This document shows, one piece after another, positions 1-6,619 of a stretch of 20,980 nucleotides of DNA. The notes under the pieces are model-generated. The model was not told where the DNA came from. It saw nothing but the letters and a program-made list of their open reading frames with translations, and did not search any database. The stretch's first letter is position 1. Each line of letters starts with the position of its first letter. The position numbers and the translations under genes are program-made. Origin of the DNA: DASWVC01 sp036401335 (lineage in GTDB: Bacteria; Verrucomicrobiota; Verrucomicrobiia; Chthoniobacterales; JAFAMB01); the NCBI GenBank assembly GCA_036401335.1, contig DASWVC010000094.1:1-20980 (forward strand), given 5' to 3'.

Positions 1-31
1 TCCTAACATGTCAAAGGATTGTTTTAAAAAC

Positions 32-1231
32 CTAAACATGCCCGGCGTTTTCGGCCGTGACCTGGTAGCGACGCCCTTTCCAGACTACTCCTTTGCCGGC
101 TGCACAGCGGTAACTGTTGAGCGCAATCAGCAAAACCACGCCGTAACCGATGGGATGAAAGACAACGCCCCACCAGGAACTCCGGTACTTGCAAGCCGCC
201 AAAACCCGGACCAGGTAAATGAAAGCGAGCTGGGTTAAGACCGGCAGGGTCGGCCGCCACCAAACCACCAGAAAAGGCCAGATAAAGAGAAGGCCCTGCG
301 TGCAGATGGACGTGGCAAAGGCAACCTGATTGCCCTCAAAGAGCGGGTGGAGGTTTTTTGTAAAACCTTCCCACAACTCCAGAAAAGAGGTGTACATGCG
401 GCATTGGATCAGGTCGATTCCATTGGCACTCACCAACCGGACGCCTTCCGCGGTCCGCTTGGCCATTTCGCGCCCGAGCGCCACATCTTCCACCAGGTGA
501 TTGGCCACTGCGCGATGTCCGCCGCAGCCAAAATAGCTCGTCCGCCGGAACAGCAGGAACTGGCCATTGGCGGCGCCCAGGCTGCGCAGGCGCCCCGGTC
601 CGATCAACTCCGCCAGGCGCCGGTAACGCAGCGCCAGCGCCAGGAGCCAGTGCGGCAGCGCACCACCTGCGGCGACGAGTAAAAGCGGTATGACCAGGTG
701 CTCCGACCAGGTGCAAGTAATCTGAAACGGCCAGAGGGTTAAGAGGTCCGCACGGGTCGCCAAGGCATGGGCAACCGCCGCTCTTACACACCCCGGTGCA
801 TGGAGGGTGTCGGCATCCGTGAAAAGCAGGTAGTCGCCCCGCGCTGCCTCTGCCAATTGTTGGCAGGCCCATGCTTTGCCGGTCCAGCCTGCCGGCAGGG
901 GACGTCCTCGCAAGAGCCGCCGGCCTGCGCCCTCTCCCTCGGCATAGCCATGCCGCCGCGCCAGTTCAGCCGTGCGGTCCTCGGACCGGTCGTCGAGGAC
1001 CAGAACCTCCAGGTTCACGTAATCCTGACGGTCCAGCGACTCAAGGCACGGCCCCAGACGCAGCTCTTCATTGCGCGCCGGGATCAGAATGGAAACCTTT
1101 GGTGGGTTCGCCGGCAGACCGGGCGCCAATGCCGGTCGGCGAACGATGTACCCGTTCACCAGCAGGTTCCCGACAAAACCGAGCAAGCCGGCTACCGAAA
1201 TCCACGCCAACGCATCGATCAACCAGGTCAC
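32..1231 (-). CDS. Membrane-associated GT2 family glycosyltransferase (HpnB/CrtQ-like)
   Basis: The protein is 399 aa. It begins with a hydrophobic anchor (about residues 4-30), followed by a GT-A fold. Visible motifs are VSILIPARNE (46-55), VLVLDDRSED (76-85), the GWTGKAWAC block (115-123), the metal-binding DAD in FTDADT (139-141), a VED segment (247-249) and QCRMY near 276-280. Two or three membrane spans follow (about 306-325, 330-346, 354-372), and the protein ends near KGRRY. The GWxGKxWA block and this layout match glycosyltransferases tied to hopanoid (HpnB) or carotenoid (CrtQ) pathways. The family transfers a sugar from a nucleotide sugar to a membrane lipid acceptor; the acceptor here is unknown. 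The start is GTG (1229-1231) with only a weak ribosome site, and it overlaps the stop of a possible short upstream ORF. No hopanoid or carotenoid gene is adjacent, so the pathway assignment is inference. Confidence 0.85.
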   Translation of the reverse strand: MTWLIDALAWISVAGLLGFVGNLLVNGYIVRRPALAPGLPANPPKVSILIPARNEELRLGPCLESLDRQDYVNLEVLVLDDRSEDRTAELARRHGYAEGEGAGRRLLRGRPLPAGWTGKAWACQQLAEAARGDYLLFTDADTLHAPGCVRAAVAHALATRADLLTLWPFQITCTWSEHLVIPLLLVAAGGALPHWLLALALRYRRLAELIGPGRLRSLGAANGQFLLFRRTSYFGCGGHRAVANHLVEDVALGREMAKRTAEGVRLVSANGIDLIQCRMYTSFLELWEGFTKNLHPLFEGNQVAFATSICTQGLLFIWPFLVVWWRPTLPVLTQLAFIYLVRVLAACKYRSSWWGVVFHPIGYGVVLLIALNSYRCAAGKGVVWKGRRYQVTAENAGHV

Positions 1232-1299
1232 GGCGCCCGCAGGGTCGATGTAAGCCGGCCTTTTATCAATCCCCCTTTTGTGGTTAACCTACTGGTCAT
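1228..1299 (-). CDS. Possible 23-aa short ORF coupled to the glycosyltransferase start
   Basis: An ATG at 1297-1299 opens 23 codons (starts MTSRLTTKGG, ends LRAP). Its TGA stop (1228-1230) overlaps the GTG start of the glycosyltransferase (1229-1231), a layout typical of translational coupling. The ATG directly follows the TGA of another short ORF (TGAATG). The peptide is basic and rich in Thr and Leu, and resembles no family I recognise. Chance occurrence of so short an ORF is quite possible. The interest lies in the chained stop/start junctions, not in the peptide. Confidence 0.22.
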   Translation of the reverse strand: MTSRLTTKGGLIKGRLTSTLRAP

Positions 1300-1338
1300 T
1301 CACCCATTGGTACGACGGCCAGCGGCCGTCAGGCTCAT
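1300..1338 (-). CDS. Possible 12-aa leader ORF with a strong ribosome site
   Basis: The ORF reads MSLTAAGRRTNG and is preceded by AAGGAG nine bases before the ATG. This is the best Shine-Dalgarno sequence in the glycosyltransferase upstream region, and much better than the one before the glycosyltransferase GTG itself. Its stop is followed at once by the ATG of the next short ORF. The ribosome site lies in the loop of a potential hairpin (1328-1335 with 1359-1366). It could be a leader peptide or a chance ORF. Confidence 0.22.
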   Translation of the reverse strand: MSLTAAGRRTNG

Positions 1339-1366
1339 CCCGTTTCTCTCCTTGGTGCAGCCTGAC
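1314..1366 (-). promoter_or_regulatory. Two mutually exclusive hairpins ahead of the glycosyltransferase
   Basis: GACGGCC (1314-1320) and GGCCGTC (1324-1330) form a perfect 7-bp stem with a 3-nt loop. GTCAGGCT (1328-1335) and AGCCTGAC (1359-1366) form a perfect 8-bp stem with a 23-nt loop. They share bases 1328-1330, so both cannot form fully at once. Read on the minus strand, the large loop holds the AAGGAG site and start codon of the 12-aa ORF. The segment lies between divergent genes and could act on either strand; regulation is inferred from geometry only. Confidence 0.35.
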
Positions 1367-1440
1367 ACAAATCTGCGGCACAAGCGGGCGCTCGACCGCA
1401 ACGTCCGGTTGGCGCCTTGACACACCGCCTGGGGTCGACC

Positions 1441-1977
1441 ATGCGTAGCGTATCAATGAATAATGGCGTTCGGAGCGGCCTGCTCCTCATGGCTTTACTC
1501 TTTGCCGGTTGCGCTGAATATCAGAACGCCATGTACGACGTGTTGGGGCTTCCTCCCGGCAAAGTGGCCATCGTAATAAACCTCCGGGATCAACGGGCGA
1601 CCCTCTACTCTGGTCAGGAATTGGTCCTGACCGCGCCGGTTTCTACCGGTCGGGAGGGCCATGACACTGCCCCTGGGCGGTACAAGGTAATCCAAAAGGA
1701 TTTCGATCACCGTTCAAGCCTTTACGGCGCGTACCTGCGCGATGGGCTGGTGATCCAGCGTGACGTGGACGTGCGCAAGGACCCACGGCCTGCCGGAGCC
1801 CAGTTCATCGGCGCACCCATGCCTTATTTCCTACGCATTTACGGCGGAGTGGGTCTGCATGCCGGCTACCTGCCGGGTTATGCCGCTTCGCATGGATGCA
1901 TCCGCATGCCGGCGGGGCAGGCCCGCCGTTTCTATGGTGCAGCCTCAATCGGCACCCCGGTGATTATCCGCGACTGA
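1441..1977 (+). CDS. L,D-transpeptidase (YkuD domain) lipoprotein
   Basis: The protein is 178 aa from the ATG at 1441. An in-frame TTG at 1417 would add 8 residues, but the ATG has a GGGG element about 7 nt upstream and gives a compact signal peptide. Residues 1-23 form a lipoprotein signal (a basic stretch, then LLLMALLFAG), with the lipid-accepting Cys at 24. The YkuD domain follows. It holds the STGREGHDTAPGRY segment (68-81) and the catalytic HAGYLPGYAASHGCIRM motif, with His140, His151 and nucleophile Cys153. Enzymes of this family form or swap cross-links in peptidoglycan, or attach proteins to it, at the cell envelope. The protein is short and has no LysM or PG-binding domain, so the lipid anchor probably positions it. 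It is divergent from the glycosyltransferase and convergent with the DUF3016-like gene, with an 18-nt gap. Confidence 0.9.
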   Translation: MRSVSMNNGVRSGLLLMALLFAGCAEYQNAMYDVLGLPPGKVAIVINLRDQRATLYSGQELVLTAPVSTGREGHDTAPGRYKVIQKDFDHRSSLYGAYLRDGLVIQRDVDVRKDPRPAGAQFIGAPMPYFLRIYGGVGLHAGYLPGYAASHGCIRMPAGQARRFYGAASIGTPVIIRD

Positions 1978-1995
1978 AAACACGCCCACCCTACC

Positions 1996-2535
1996 TTACT
2001 TTGCGGCGACCAGGGCGGGGCGTTCCTGCCGAATCAAGGCAGCCAGCCAAGCCTGTAACGCTCGCAGCTCATAAAAAGCAGGGTTTTGCCCGACGAACGT
2101 AAGTTCGTATTCATGGTAGTACTGGTAGTAAGCCTCGTAGACCTGCTTCGTCCCATTTGCCAGGACTTCGCCCCGTGAGCCAGTCAGGGTGTACCGGAAA
2201 TCCAGGCGGAGCGGGGTAAAATCACGGTAGAAACGGATGTCGTAAAACTGGGGGCCACGCCACGGTTCGTAACGGCCGGCCAGATCTATATCCGTGAACT
2301 CGATCGTGAGGTGCGTGCCGGGTAAGCCTCTCGCCAACTCCTTGGACAAACGCTCTGAAATCGCATTGGCGAAAATCCGGGTGGTCTCGGTTTCGGTGCG
2401 TCCCTGAAGCTTAAAATCGGTGAAATGCTCAGGACGATCGTAGCGAATCTGAAGCCCTGGCAGGGCCGGGGCACTCCAGGCGGCAATTGCACTGAAGGTG
2501 AATAACGTCCAACAAAACCAACGAAACATTTTCAT
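1996..2535 (-). CDS. Secreted DUF3016-like protein of unknown function
   Basis: The protein is 179 aa. It opens with a signal peptide (MKMFRWFCW, then a hydrophobic run, with likely cleavage near residue 21 after WSA). The mature part has a PEHFTDF segment (35-41) and a TIEFTDIDLAGRYEPW block (77-92), then an IRFYRDFTPLRLDFRY beta-like stretch. This order (Pro-Glu-x-Phe-Thr-Asp, then a D-x-D-L-A-G block) resembles DUF3016, a family of exported proteins with no known function. The assignment is from memory of the family pattern, not a search. The start ATG gives a clean signal peptide. The gene is divergent from cimA across 132 nt that holds a perfect palindrome, and is probably transcribed alone. 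Confidence 0.6.
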   Translation of the reverse strand: MKMFRWFCWTLFTFSAIAAWSAPALPGLQIRYDRPEHFTDFKLQGRTETETTRIFANAISERLSKELARGLPGTHLTIEFTDIDLAGRYEPWRGPQFYDIRFYRDFTPLRLDFRYTLTGSRGEVLANGTKQVYEAYYQYYHEYELTFVGQNPAFYELRALQAWLAALIRQERPALVAAK

Positions 2536-2580
2536 GGTAAACGAAGCTCCGAACCGATCTCCCGCGAGGGTGCAGGTGGA

Positions 2581-2600
2581 TCAAGGTTAAATAACCTTGA
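2581..2600. promoter_or_regulatory. Perfect 9+2+9 palindrome, candidate operator
   Basis: TCAAGGTTA and TAACCTTGA are exact reverse complements around a central AA, giving a 20-bp dyad between the divergent DUF3016-like gene and cimA. A possible minus-strand promoter overlaps it: TTGCCG (complement of 2611-2616), a 17-nt spacer, then a weak TATTTA -10 inside the palindrome (2588-2593). A repressor bound there could block the DUF3016-like gene and perhaps also affect cimA, whose start is 67 nt away. There is no T-run on either side, so a terminator is unlikely. Confidence 0.45.
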
Positions 2601-2667
2601 ATGCCTTGGCCGGCAAGAATTTGGCATTTGCTCTGATGCAGCGTGTAGGATACGGGTTTCAACTCCT

Positions 2668-4230
2668 ATGAATCCGACCCAAGTGTTTCTGTACGACACA
2701 ACCCTGCGTGACGGCACTCAGGGCGAAGGCATTTCCTTCAGCGTTCAGGACAAAATTCGGATTGCTGAAAAGCTGGATGGATTCGGCATTTCGTACATCG
2801 AGGGTGGCTGGCCCGGTTCGAACCCAAAGGACATTGAATTCTTCCGCCAGGCGGCCCAGCGCCGCTGGCGCCAAGCCAAAATCTGTGCCTTTGGGAGCAC
2901 CTGCCGGCCCAAAGCGGACCCGACCAGCGATGCGCAAGTAAAGCTGCTCCTGGAGGCGCAAACGCCGGTGGTGACCATCGTCGGAAAGGCCTGGCGTCTT
3001 CACGTTGAAGAAATTCTGGGCATCAACGTAGAGGAAAATGAACGAATGATTCGTGCGACAGTCCGCTGCTTGAAGGCAGAAGGGCGTGAGGTCATTTTCG
3101 ATGCCGAACATTTTTTCGACGGCTACAAGGACGGCAGGGAAGACGCCCTTCGGGCGTTGCGGGCCGCCGCGGAGGGTGGCGCTGACGTGATCGTGCTGTG
3201 CGATACAAACGGCGGTTCATTGCCAGACGAAGTCGGCGAGGTGACTGTGCGGACCATCTGTGAACTCGGCGTGCCCATCGGAATTCACACCCACAACGAC
3301 GGTGAATTGGCCGTGGCCAACGCCTTGGCTGCGGTCCGAGCCGGAGCCGTGCAGTTGCAGGGAACGGTCAACGGCTACGGCGAACGAACCGGGAATTGCA
3401 ATTTGACCAGCGCGATTCCCAATTTGCAGCTGAAATTGGGACTTGAGGTCGTGCCCGATTTAACCCGGCTGCGGGAGCTGTCGCTTTTTGTGGATGAACT
3501 TGCCAACTGTCCCCATAATGTCCGCGCGCCTTTTGTCGGCTCAACGGCGTTCACCCATAAAGGAGGGCTTCACGTGCATGCGGTACAGAAGCTGGCTTGC
3601 AGCTACGAGCACATTGAACCGGCGGCTGTGGGCAACCGGCAGCACATCGTGGTCTCTGAACTGTCCGGTCAAAGCAATGTCATCGGCAAAGCCCGTGAAC
3701 TGGGCTTCTCCTTCGAAAAAAATTCACCCCAGGTCGGTGCTATCCTGCACGAAGTCAAGCGACTGGAGCACCTCGGCTATGAATTTGAAGCGGCTGAGGC
3801 TTCGTTTGAACTGCTCATCCGGCGGGTGTTAACGTCTCCGCCACCGCTCTGGGAATTGATTGAGTACCACTGTTCTTACATTCACTCCGTCCGCAACCGG
3901 TTCGAGAGCTGCGAAGCAACGGTAAAACTTAAGGTCGACGGAGACGACATCTACACCGTCGCGGAAGGAGATGGCCCGGTGAACGCACTGGATGCGGCGT
4001 TGCGTAAAGCGTTAGTCCCTGTCTTCCCGGACATTGAACACATCCTCCTAGAAGATTACAAGGTGCGAATCATTGGGACCCACCAGGGCACAGGGTCGCG
4101 CACCAGGGTATTGGTAGACAGCACGGATCACCACGAGACGTGGTGCACGGTAGGAGTCTCAGATAATGTGATCGAGGCGAGTTGGCTTGCGCTTTGTGAA
4201 AGCTACGAGTACCGACTCAGGAAAGCGTAG
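2668..4230 (+). CDS. cimA: (R)-citramalate synthase
   Basis: The protein is 520 aa, the usual length for the CimA (TIGR00977) branch of the DRE-TIM metallolyase superfamily. It condenses pyruvate with acetyl-CoA to citramalate, the first step of threonine-independent isoleucine synthesis. The N-terminal barrel has YDTTLRDGTQGEG (9-21), which holds the catalytic Arg14, the metal Asp10 and the helix-capping region. CDTNGG (178-183), the metal-binding HTHND (207-211) and VNGYGERTGNCNL (234-246) follow. A HKGGLHVHAV segment (297-306) corresponds to the HKxGxH motif of relatives. The C-terminal part (about 390-520) is the LeuA-type allosteric domain, expected to bind isoleucine as feedback inhibitor. 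The ATG has a weak ribosome site but lies just before the conserved N-terminus. It stands alone, convergent with the ribosomal cluster. 2-Isopropylmalate synthase is the nearest alternative, but the TQGEG sequence and overall pattern favour CimA. Confidence 0.93.
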   Translation: MNPTQVFLYDTTLRDGTQGEGISFSVQDKIRIAEKLDGFGISYIEGGWPGSNPKDIEFFRQAAQRRWRQAKICAFGSTCRPKADPTSDAQVKLLLEAQTPVVTIVGKAWRLHVEEILGINVEENERMIRATVRCLKAEGREVIFDAEHFFDGYKDGREDALRALRAAAEGGADVIVLCDTNGGSLPDEVGEVTVRTICELGVPIGIHTHNDGELAVANALAAVRAGAVQLQGTVNGYGERTGNCNLTSAIPNLQLKLGLEVVPDLTRLRELSLFVDELANCPHNVRAPFVGSTAFTHKGGLHVHAVQKLACSYEHIEPAAVGNRQHIVVSELSGQSNVIGKARELGFSFEKNSPQVGAILHEVKRLEHLGYEFEAAEASFELLIRRVLTSPPPLWELIEYHCSYIHSVRNRFESCEATVKLKVDGDDIYTVAEGDGPVNALDAALRKALVPVFPDIEHILLEDYKVRIIGTHQGTGSRTRVLVDSTDHHETWCTVGVSDNVIEASWLALCESYEYRLRKA

Positions 4231-4695
4231 GAAAAACCGGGTCAGCCCCGGACAGTAAACAACAACACTGAGGGGGGCCGCCCACGTATTGAAAGGGGAC
4301 TCAGGAAGCCCCGGTTTAGCAGGGCGGCTAGTCCCTTCGCAGCCGGCGGGGAAGCCTTCGTCATCCGTACGGGCCGCCTCACCGGGTGCGCTTTTTCCGG
4401 TTGGGGAGCTTGTCCCCAAGCGCCCCCGGATGGTAGCGCCCTCAGTCCGCGGACGACAAGAAACGGCTGGCCCTGCCAGAAGTCGCTGGGGACACGCGAC
4501 CCACCTGGGCCCATTTCAGAACAGACTTTTGACTAAGCGGTATGCCGGGTACCAGCGAACGGGGCAGCAGCCCTTCCCAGGCACCCAATAACGGCGCTTG
4601 AGGACAGGCTCCCCTGCCGGGGAACCCAAGCTCGGTAAGGTCAGCGCTCCCTCACCGGCCATACCCTGCTGTGACCCAAACCCAATAACCCAAGG
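4231..4695. other. Gene-free, hairpin-rich convergent intergenic segment
   Basis: These 465 nt separate the stops of cimA (plus) and rpsD (minus). Short ORFs exist on both strands, but none looks like a protein. The segment is GC-rich and full of inverted repeats: CCGGG/CCCGG (4237-4251), a 48-nt compound hairpin (4382-4429), the palindrome GTCCGCGGAC (4445-4454), CTGGC/GCCAG (4467-4479), GTCGC/GCGAC (4482-4500) and CCCC/GGGG (4611-4622). I find no tmRNA, RNase P RNA, SRP RNA or tRNA signature. No classical T-run terminator follows either gene. It may hold a structured RNA, a 3' processing or termination region, or neither. Confidence 0.6.
4382..4429. repeat. 48-nt compound hairpin in the convergent gap
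   Basis: Outer arms CCGGGTGCGC (4382-4391) and GCGCCCCCGG (4420-4429) pair at 9 of 10 positions. Inner arms TTGGGGA (4401-4407) and TCCCCAA (4413-4419) pair perfectly around a 5-nt loop. A one-sided 9-nt bulge separates them. It is the strongest fold in the gap. It could slow polymerase from either side, but lacks the following U-tract of an intrinsic terminator. Confidence 0.55.
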
Positions 4696-5307
4696 TCAAC
4701 GGGAATACAATTCAACGATGAGTTGCTCGTTGACGATCGGGGCAATCTCCTCACGGCTTGGCACCCGGACGACTTTGCCTTGAAATTGATCTTTATCAAC
4801 AACCAGCCAATCCGGCACAGGCTGGATCTGAGTCAGTTCGAAATTGCGAGCCGCCAGACGTCGGGAAGCCGATTTGTCTTTCACCGTCACCACGTCACCA
4901 GCCCGAAGGTTGTAGGAAGATACGTTAACCTTGCGGTTGTTCACACGCACGTGTCCATGTGACACCATTTGCCGCGCTGCACTCCGGGAATTCGCCAAGC
5001 CGAGTCGGTAAACCACGTTGTCGAGTCGCGTTTCCAACATCTGCAACAGCGTCTCACCCGTCACCCCGCGTTTACGCAGGGCCGTTTCGAAGTAGCGCCG
5101 AAACTGGCGTTCCATCAATCCATATTGAAACCGCAATTTCTGTTTTTCAGCCAGCGCGTTGGCATAATCGGACAGCTTGCGCCGGGCCCCTTTTGGGCCA
5201 TGCATGCCGGGAGGATAATTTTTGCGCTCAAGCGCTTTGCTGGGACCGAATAGGGCTACGCCGTAGCGCCGGCTGATTCGTGATTTAGGACCTGTGTAAC
5301 GAGCCAT
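4696..5307 (-). CDS. rpsD: 30S ribosomal protein S4
   Basis: The protein is 203 aa, close to the usual length. It begins MARYTGPKSRISRRYG and contains EKQKLRFQYGLMERQFRRYF. The S4 RNA-binding domain (about 93-155) includes ETRLDNVVYRLGLANSRSAARQMVSHGHVRVNNRKVN, and the protein ends ELYSR. It binds 16S rRNA early in 30S assembly. The N-terminal part has no zinc cysteines, so it is the zinc-free form. It follows rpsK by 15 nt. It is the last gene of the cluster here: rpoA and rplQ, which usually come next, are absent, and a structured gap follows. In E. coli S4 represses its own operon through the leader mRNA; whether that happens here is unknown. Confidence 0.97.
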   Translation of the reverse strand: MARYTGPKSRISRRYGVALFGPSKALERKNYPPGMHGPKGARRKLSDYANALAEKQKLRFQYGLMERQFRRYFETALRKRGVTGETLLQMLETRLDNVVYRLGLANSRSAARQMVSHGHVRVNNRKVNVSSYNLRAGDVVTVKDKSASRRLAARNFELTQIQPVPDWLVVDKDQFQGKVVRVPSREEIAPIVNEQLIVELYSR

Positions 5308-5322
5308 GGCAAAATTTCCCGG

Positions 5323-5934
5323 TCAGACACGCCGCTGTTTCGGCGGGCGGCATCCGTTGTGAGGCACTGGGGTAACGTCGCGGATCACCGAAATATCCAA
5401 GCCGATTGCCTGGATCGCGCGGACAGCAGATTCACGGCCTGCTCCGGGCCCTTTGACCAACACCTCAACTTCCTTCAGCCCATGCCCCATAGCCTGACGG
5501 CAGGCATCTTGTGCCACCAGTTGCGCAGCGTAGGCGGTGCTCTTGCGAGACCCCTTGAAGCCCACCTTGCCCGCACTTGACCAGCCGATCACATTGCCGT
5601 TCAAATCCGTCACCGAAACGATCGTGTTGTTAAAAGTCGCCAGGACGTGGGCGACGCCGGTGTTGACGTTTTTACTTCCTTTGGCCTTGATGATCTTGGG
5701 ACGTTCCGCATCCCCCCCATCCAAGGACAAAGACGGCTTGGCCGCTTCGGTTCCAGGCGATTCTTTTTTCGTCTTCGGTTTAGGAACTCGCGGAGCCTTC
5801 GCCGCTTCGCCTGCCGCCGCCACAACCGGGGTCACTGGCGCACCGGGGAGAACCGGAGCTTCGGGAGTAACCGGTGCGGCTTCACCGGCCGGTTTCGATT
5901 CTTCAGGCGCAGAACTGGGCGTCTCGTCAGCCAT
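5323..5934 (-). CDS. rpsK: 30S ribosomal protein S11 with long N-terminal extension
   Basis: The protein is 203 aa, against about 129 for the family. Residues from about 85 on are canonical: GVAHVLATFNNTIVSVTDLNG, GWSSAGKVGFKGSRKSTAYA, and the invariant C-terminal DVTPVPHNGCRPPKQRRV. S11 forms part of the 30S platform. The first 80 or so residues are an Ala/Pro/Glu/Lys-rich, low-complexity stretch with no family resemblance. Only 13 nt separate this ATG from the rpsM stop, and no methionine occurs between residue 1 and the core. The long form is therefore the simplest reading, although an internal GTG start cannot be excluded. The ATG has no clear Shine-Dalgarno sequence. Confidence 0.93.
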   Translation of the reverse strand: MADETPSSAPEESKPAGEAAPVTPEAPVLPGAPVTPVVAAAGEAAKAPRVPKPKTKKESPGTEAAKPSLSLDGGDAERPKIIKAKGSKNVNTGVAHVLATFNNTIVSVTDLNGNVIGWSSAGKVGFKGSRKSTAYAAQLVAQDACRQAMGHGLKEVEVLVKGPGAGRESAVRAIQAIGLDISVIRDVTPVPHNGCRPPKQRRV

Positions 5935-5947
5935 AATACTTTACCGT

Positions 5948-6343
5948 TTAAACCTTTCCTGCTTTGGCATCTTTATTGCGCTGAACCCCGACCGTCTTTC
6001 GCGGTCCTTTTCGCGTGCGTGCATTGGTCGAAGTGCGTTGCCCCCGAACCGGAAGCCCGCGAATGTGACGGATGCCCCGGTAACAGCGGATTGCCTGCAG
6101 GCGCTTCAGGTTACCCTGGATATCCCGTCGAAGGTCGCCTTCAATCAATAAACCGCTTCCATTGATGGCGTGAACAATGTCACCGAGCTGCTCTGGGGTG
6201 AGATTCTTGGCCCGGAGGTTCGGATCAATGTTGGCCTGCTCGAGAATCTTTTTCGCGGTCCTTGGGCCGATGCCGTAGATGTACGGCAAGGAAGCTTCGA
6301 TGCGTTTGTCACCCGGAATTTCAACACCTAATAATCGAGGCAT
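5948..6343 (-). CDS. rpsM: 30S ribosomal protein S13
   Basis: The protein is 131 aa. It begins MPRLLGVEIPGDKRIEASLPYIYGIG, which includes the helix-two-turn-helix region. It continues with RRDIQGNLKRLQAIRCYRGIRHIRGLPVRGQRTSTNARTRKG and a basic tail. It sits in the 30S head and contacts tRNA and the 50S subunit. It follows rpmJ by 35 nt and precedes rpsK by 13 nt. There is no recognisable Shine-Dalgarno sequence upstream of the ATG (the preceding bases are AAGCGATAT). Confidence 0.97.
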   Translation of the reverse strand: MPRLLGVEIPGDKRIEASLPYIYGIGPRTAKKILEQANIDPNLRAKNLTPEQLGDIVHAINGSGLLIEGDLRRDIQGNLKRLQAIRCYRGIRHIRGLPVRGQRTSTNARTRKGPRKTVGVQRNKDAKAGKV

Positions 6344-6378
6344 ATATCGCTTAGAACGACCGTCGCAGAACGGTTCCC

Positions 6379-6492
6379 TTAACCTTGTCTTTGTTTGTGG
6401 CGCGGGTTCTTGCAGACGACATGCACCACATTTTTTCGTTTAATAATCCGGCAGCTCTCACAGAGCCGCTTTACTGAAGGTCGTACTTTCAT
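6379..6492 (-). CDS. rpmJ: 50S ribosomal protein L36 (zinc-ribbon form)
   Basis: This short gene (37 codons plus TAA) begins MKVRPSVKRLCESCRIIKRK, continues with NVVHVVCKNPRHK and ends QRQG. It has the full zinc set of the C+ form: Cys11, Cys14, Cys27 and His32. Length and sequence match bacterial L36 exactly. It opens the rpmJ-rpsM-rpsK-rpsD block after a 214-nt leader behind map. The GGGA that could serve as ribosome site lies in the 3' arm of a small hairpin (6501-6515), so initiation may depend on opening it or on another signal. Confidence 0.97.
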   Translation of the reverse strand: MKVRPSVKRLCESCRIIKRKNVVHVVCKNPRHKQRQG

Positions 6493-6591
6493 TCGTAACC
6501 GTCCCACTCAGGGACAAAAAAGCGCCTCCATCAGAGGTCTCCCTCTATAGAGCGCGTTAACCGCCTTTTCTCAGGCTTGTGCAAAAGTGTC

Positions 6592-6619
6592 GTGACCTTC
6601 CAGCAAGCCGTAAGGTCAC
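6592..6619. repeat. 8-bp inverted repeat between map and rpmJ
   Basis: GTGACCTT (6592-6599) and AAGGTCAC (6612-6619) are exact reverse complements around a 12-nt loop. A further GTGACCT lies at 6637-6643 and a TGACCT at 6649-6654. It may work as an RNA hairpin, as protein binding sites, or both. Confidence 0.5.

Noticed and set aside
767..1420. 217-codon plus-strand frame opposite the glycosyltransferase
   Set aside because: It lies antisense to a gene with clear GT2 motifs, has no recognisable domain and ends in the intergenic region.
1417..1440. TTGACA at 1417 as a -35 box, or TTG as the start of the L,D-transpeptidase
   Set aside because: No -10 element lies 16-18 nt downstream, where the coding start already is. 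The TTG start lacks a ribosome site and adds nothing to the signal peptide.
2621..2651. TTGGCA ... TAGGAT as the cimA promoter
   Set aside because: The spacer is 19 nt and the start site would lie within about 10 nt of the ATG; too weak to list as a feature.
4289..4591. 100-codon plus-strand and 90-codon minus-strand frames in the convergent gap
   Set aside because: The products are Pro/Gly/Arg-rich with no domain, lack ribosome sites, and the DNA is dominated by inverted repeats.
4231..4695. tmRNA, RNase P RNA or SRP RNA in the convergent gap
   Set aside because: No CCA-ended tRNA-like part or tag frame, no GAGGAAAGTCC or ACAGAA-type RNase P core, and no GGAAGCAGCC-like SRP apical loop on either strand.
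4635..6618. GTAAGGTCA shared by 4635-4643 and 6610-6618 as a repeat element
   Set aside because: A single 9-base match between two sites is expected by chance many times in 21 kb.
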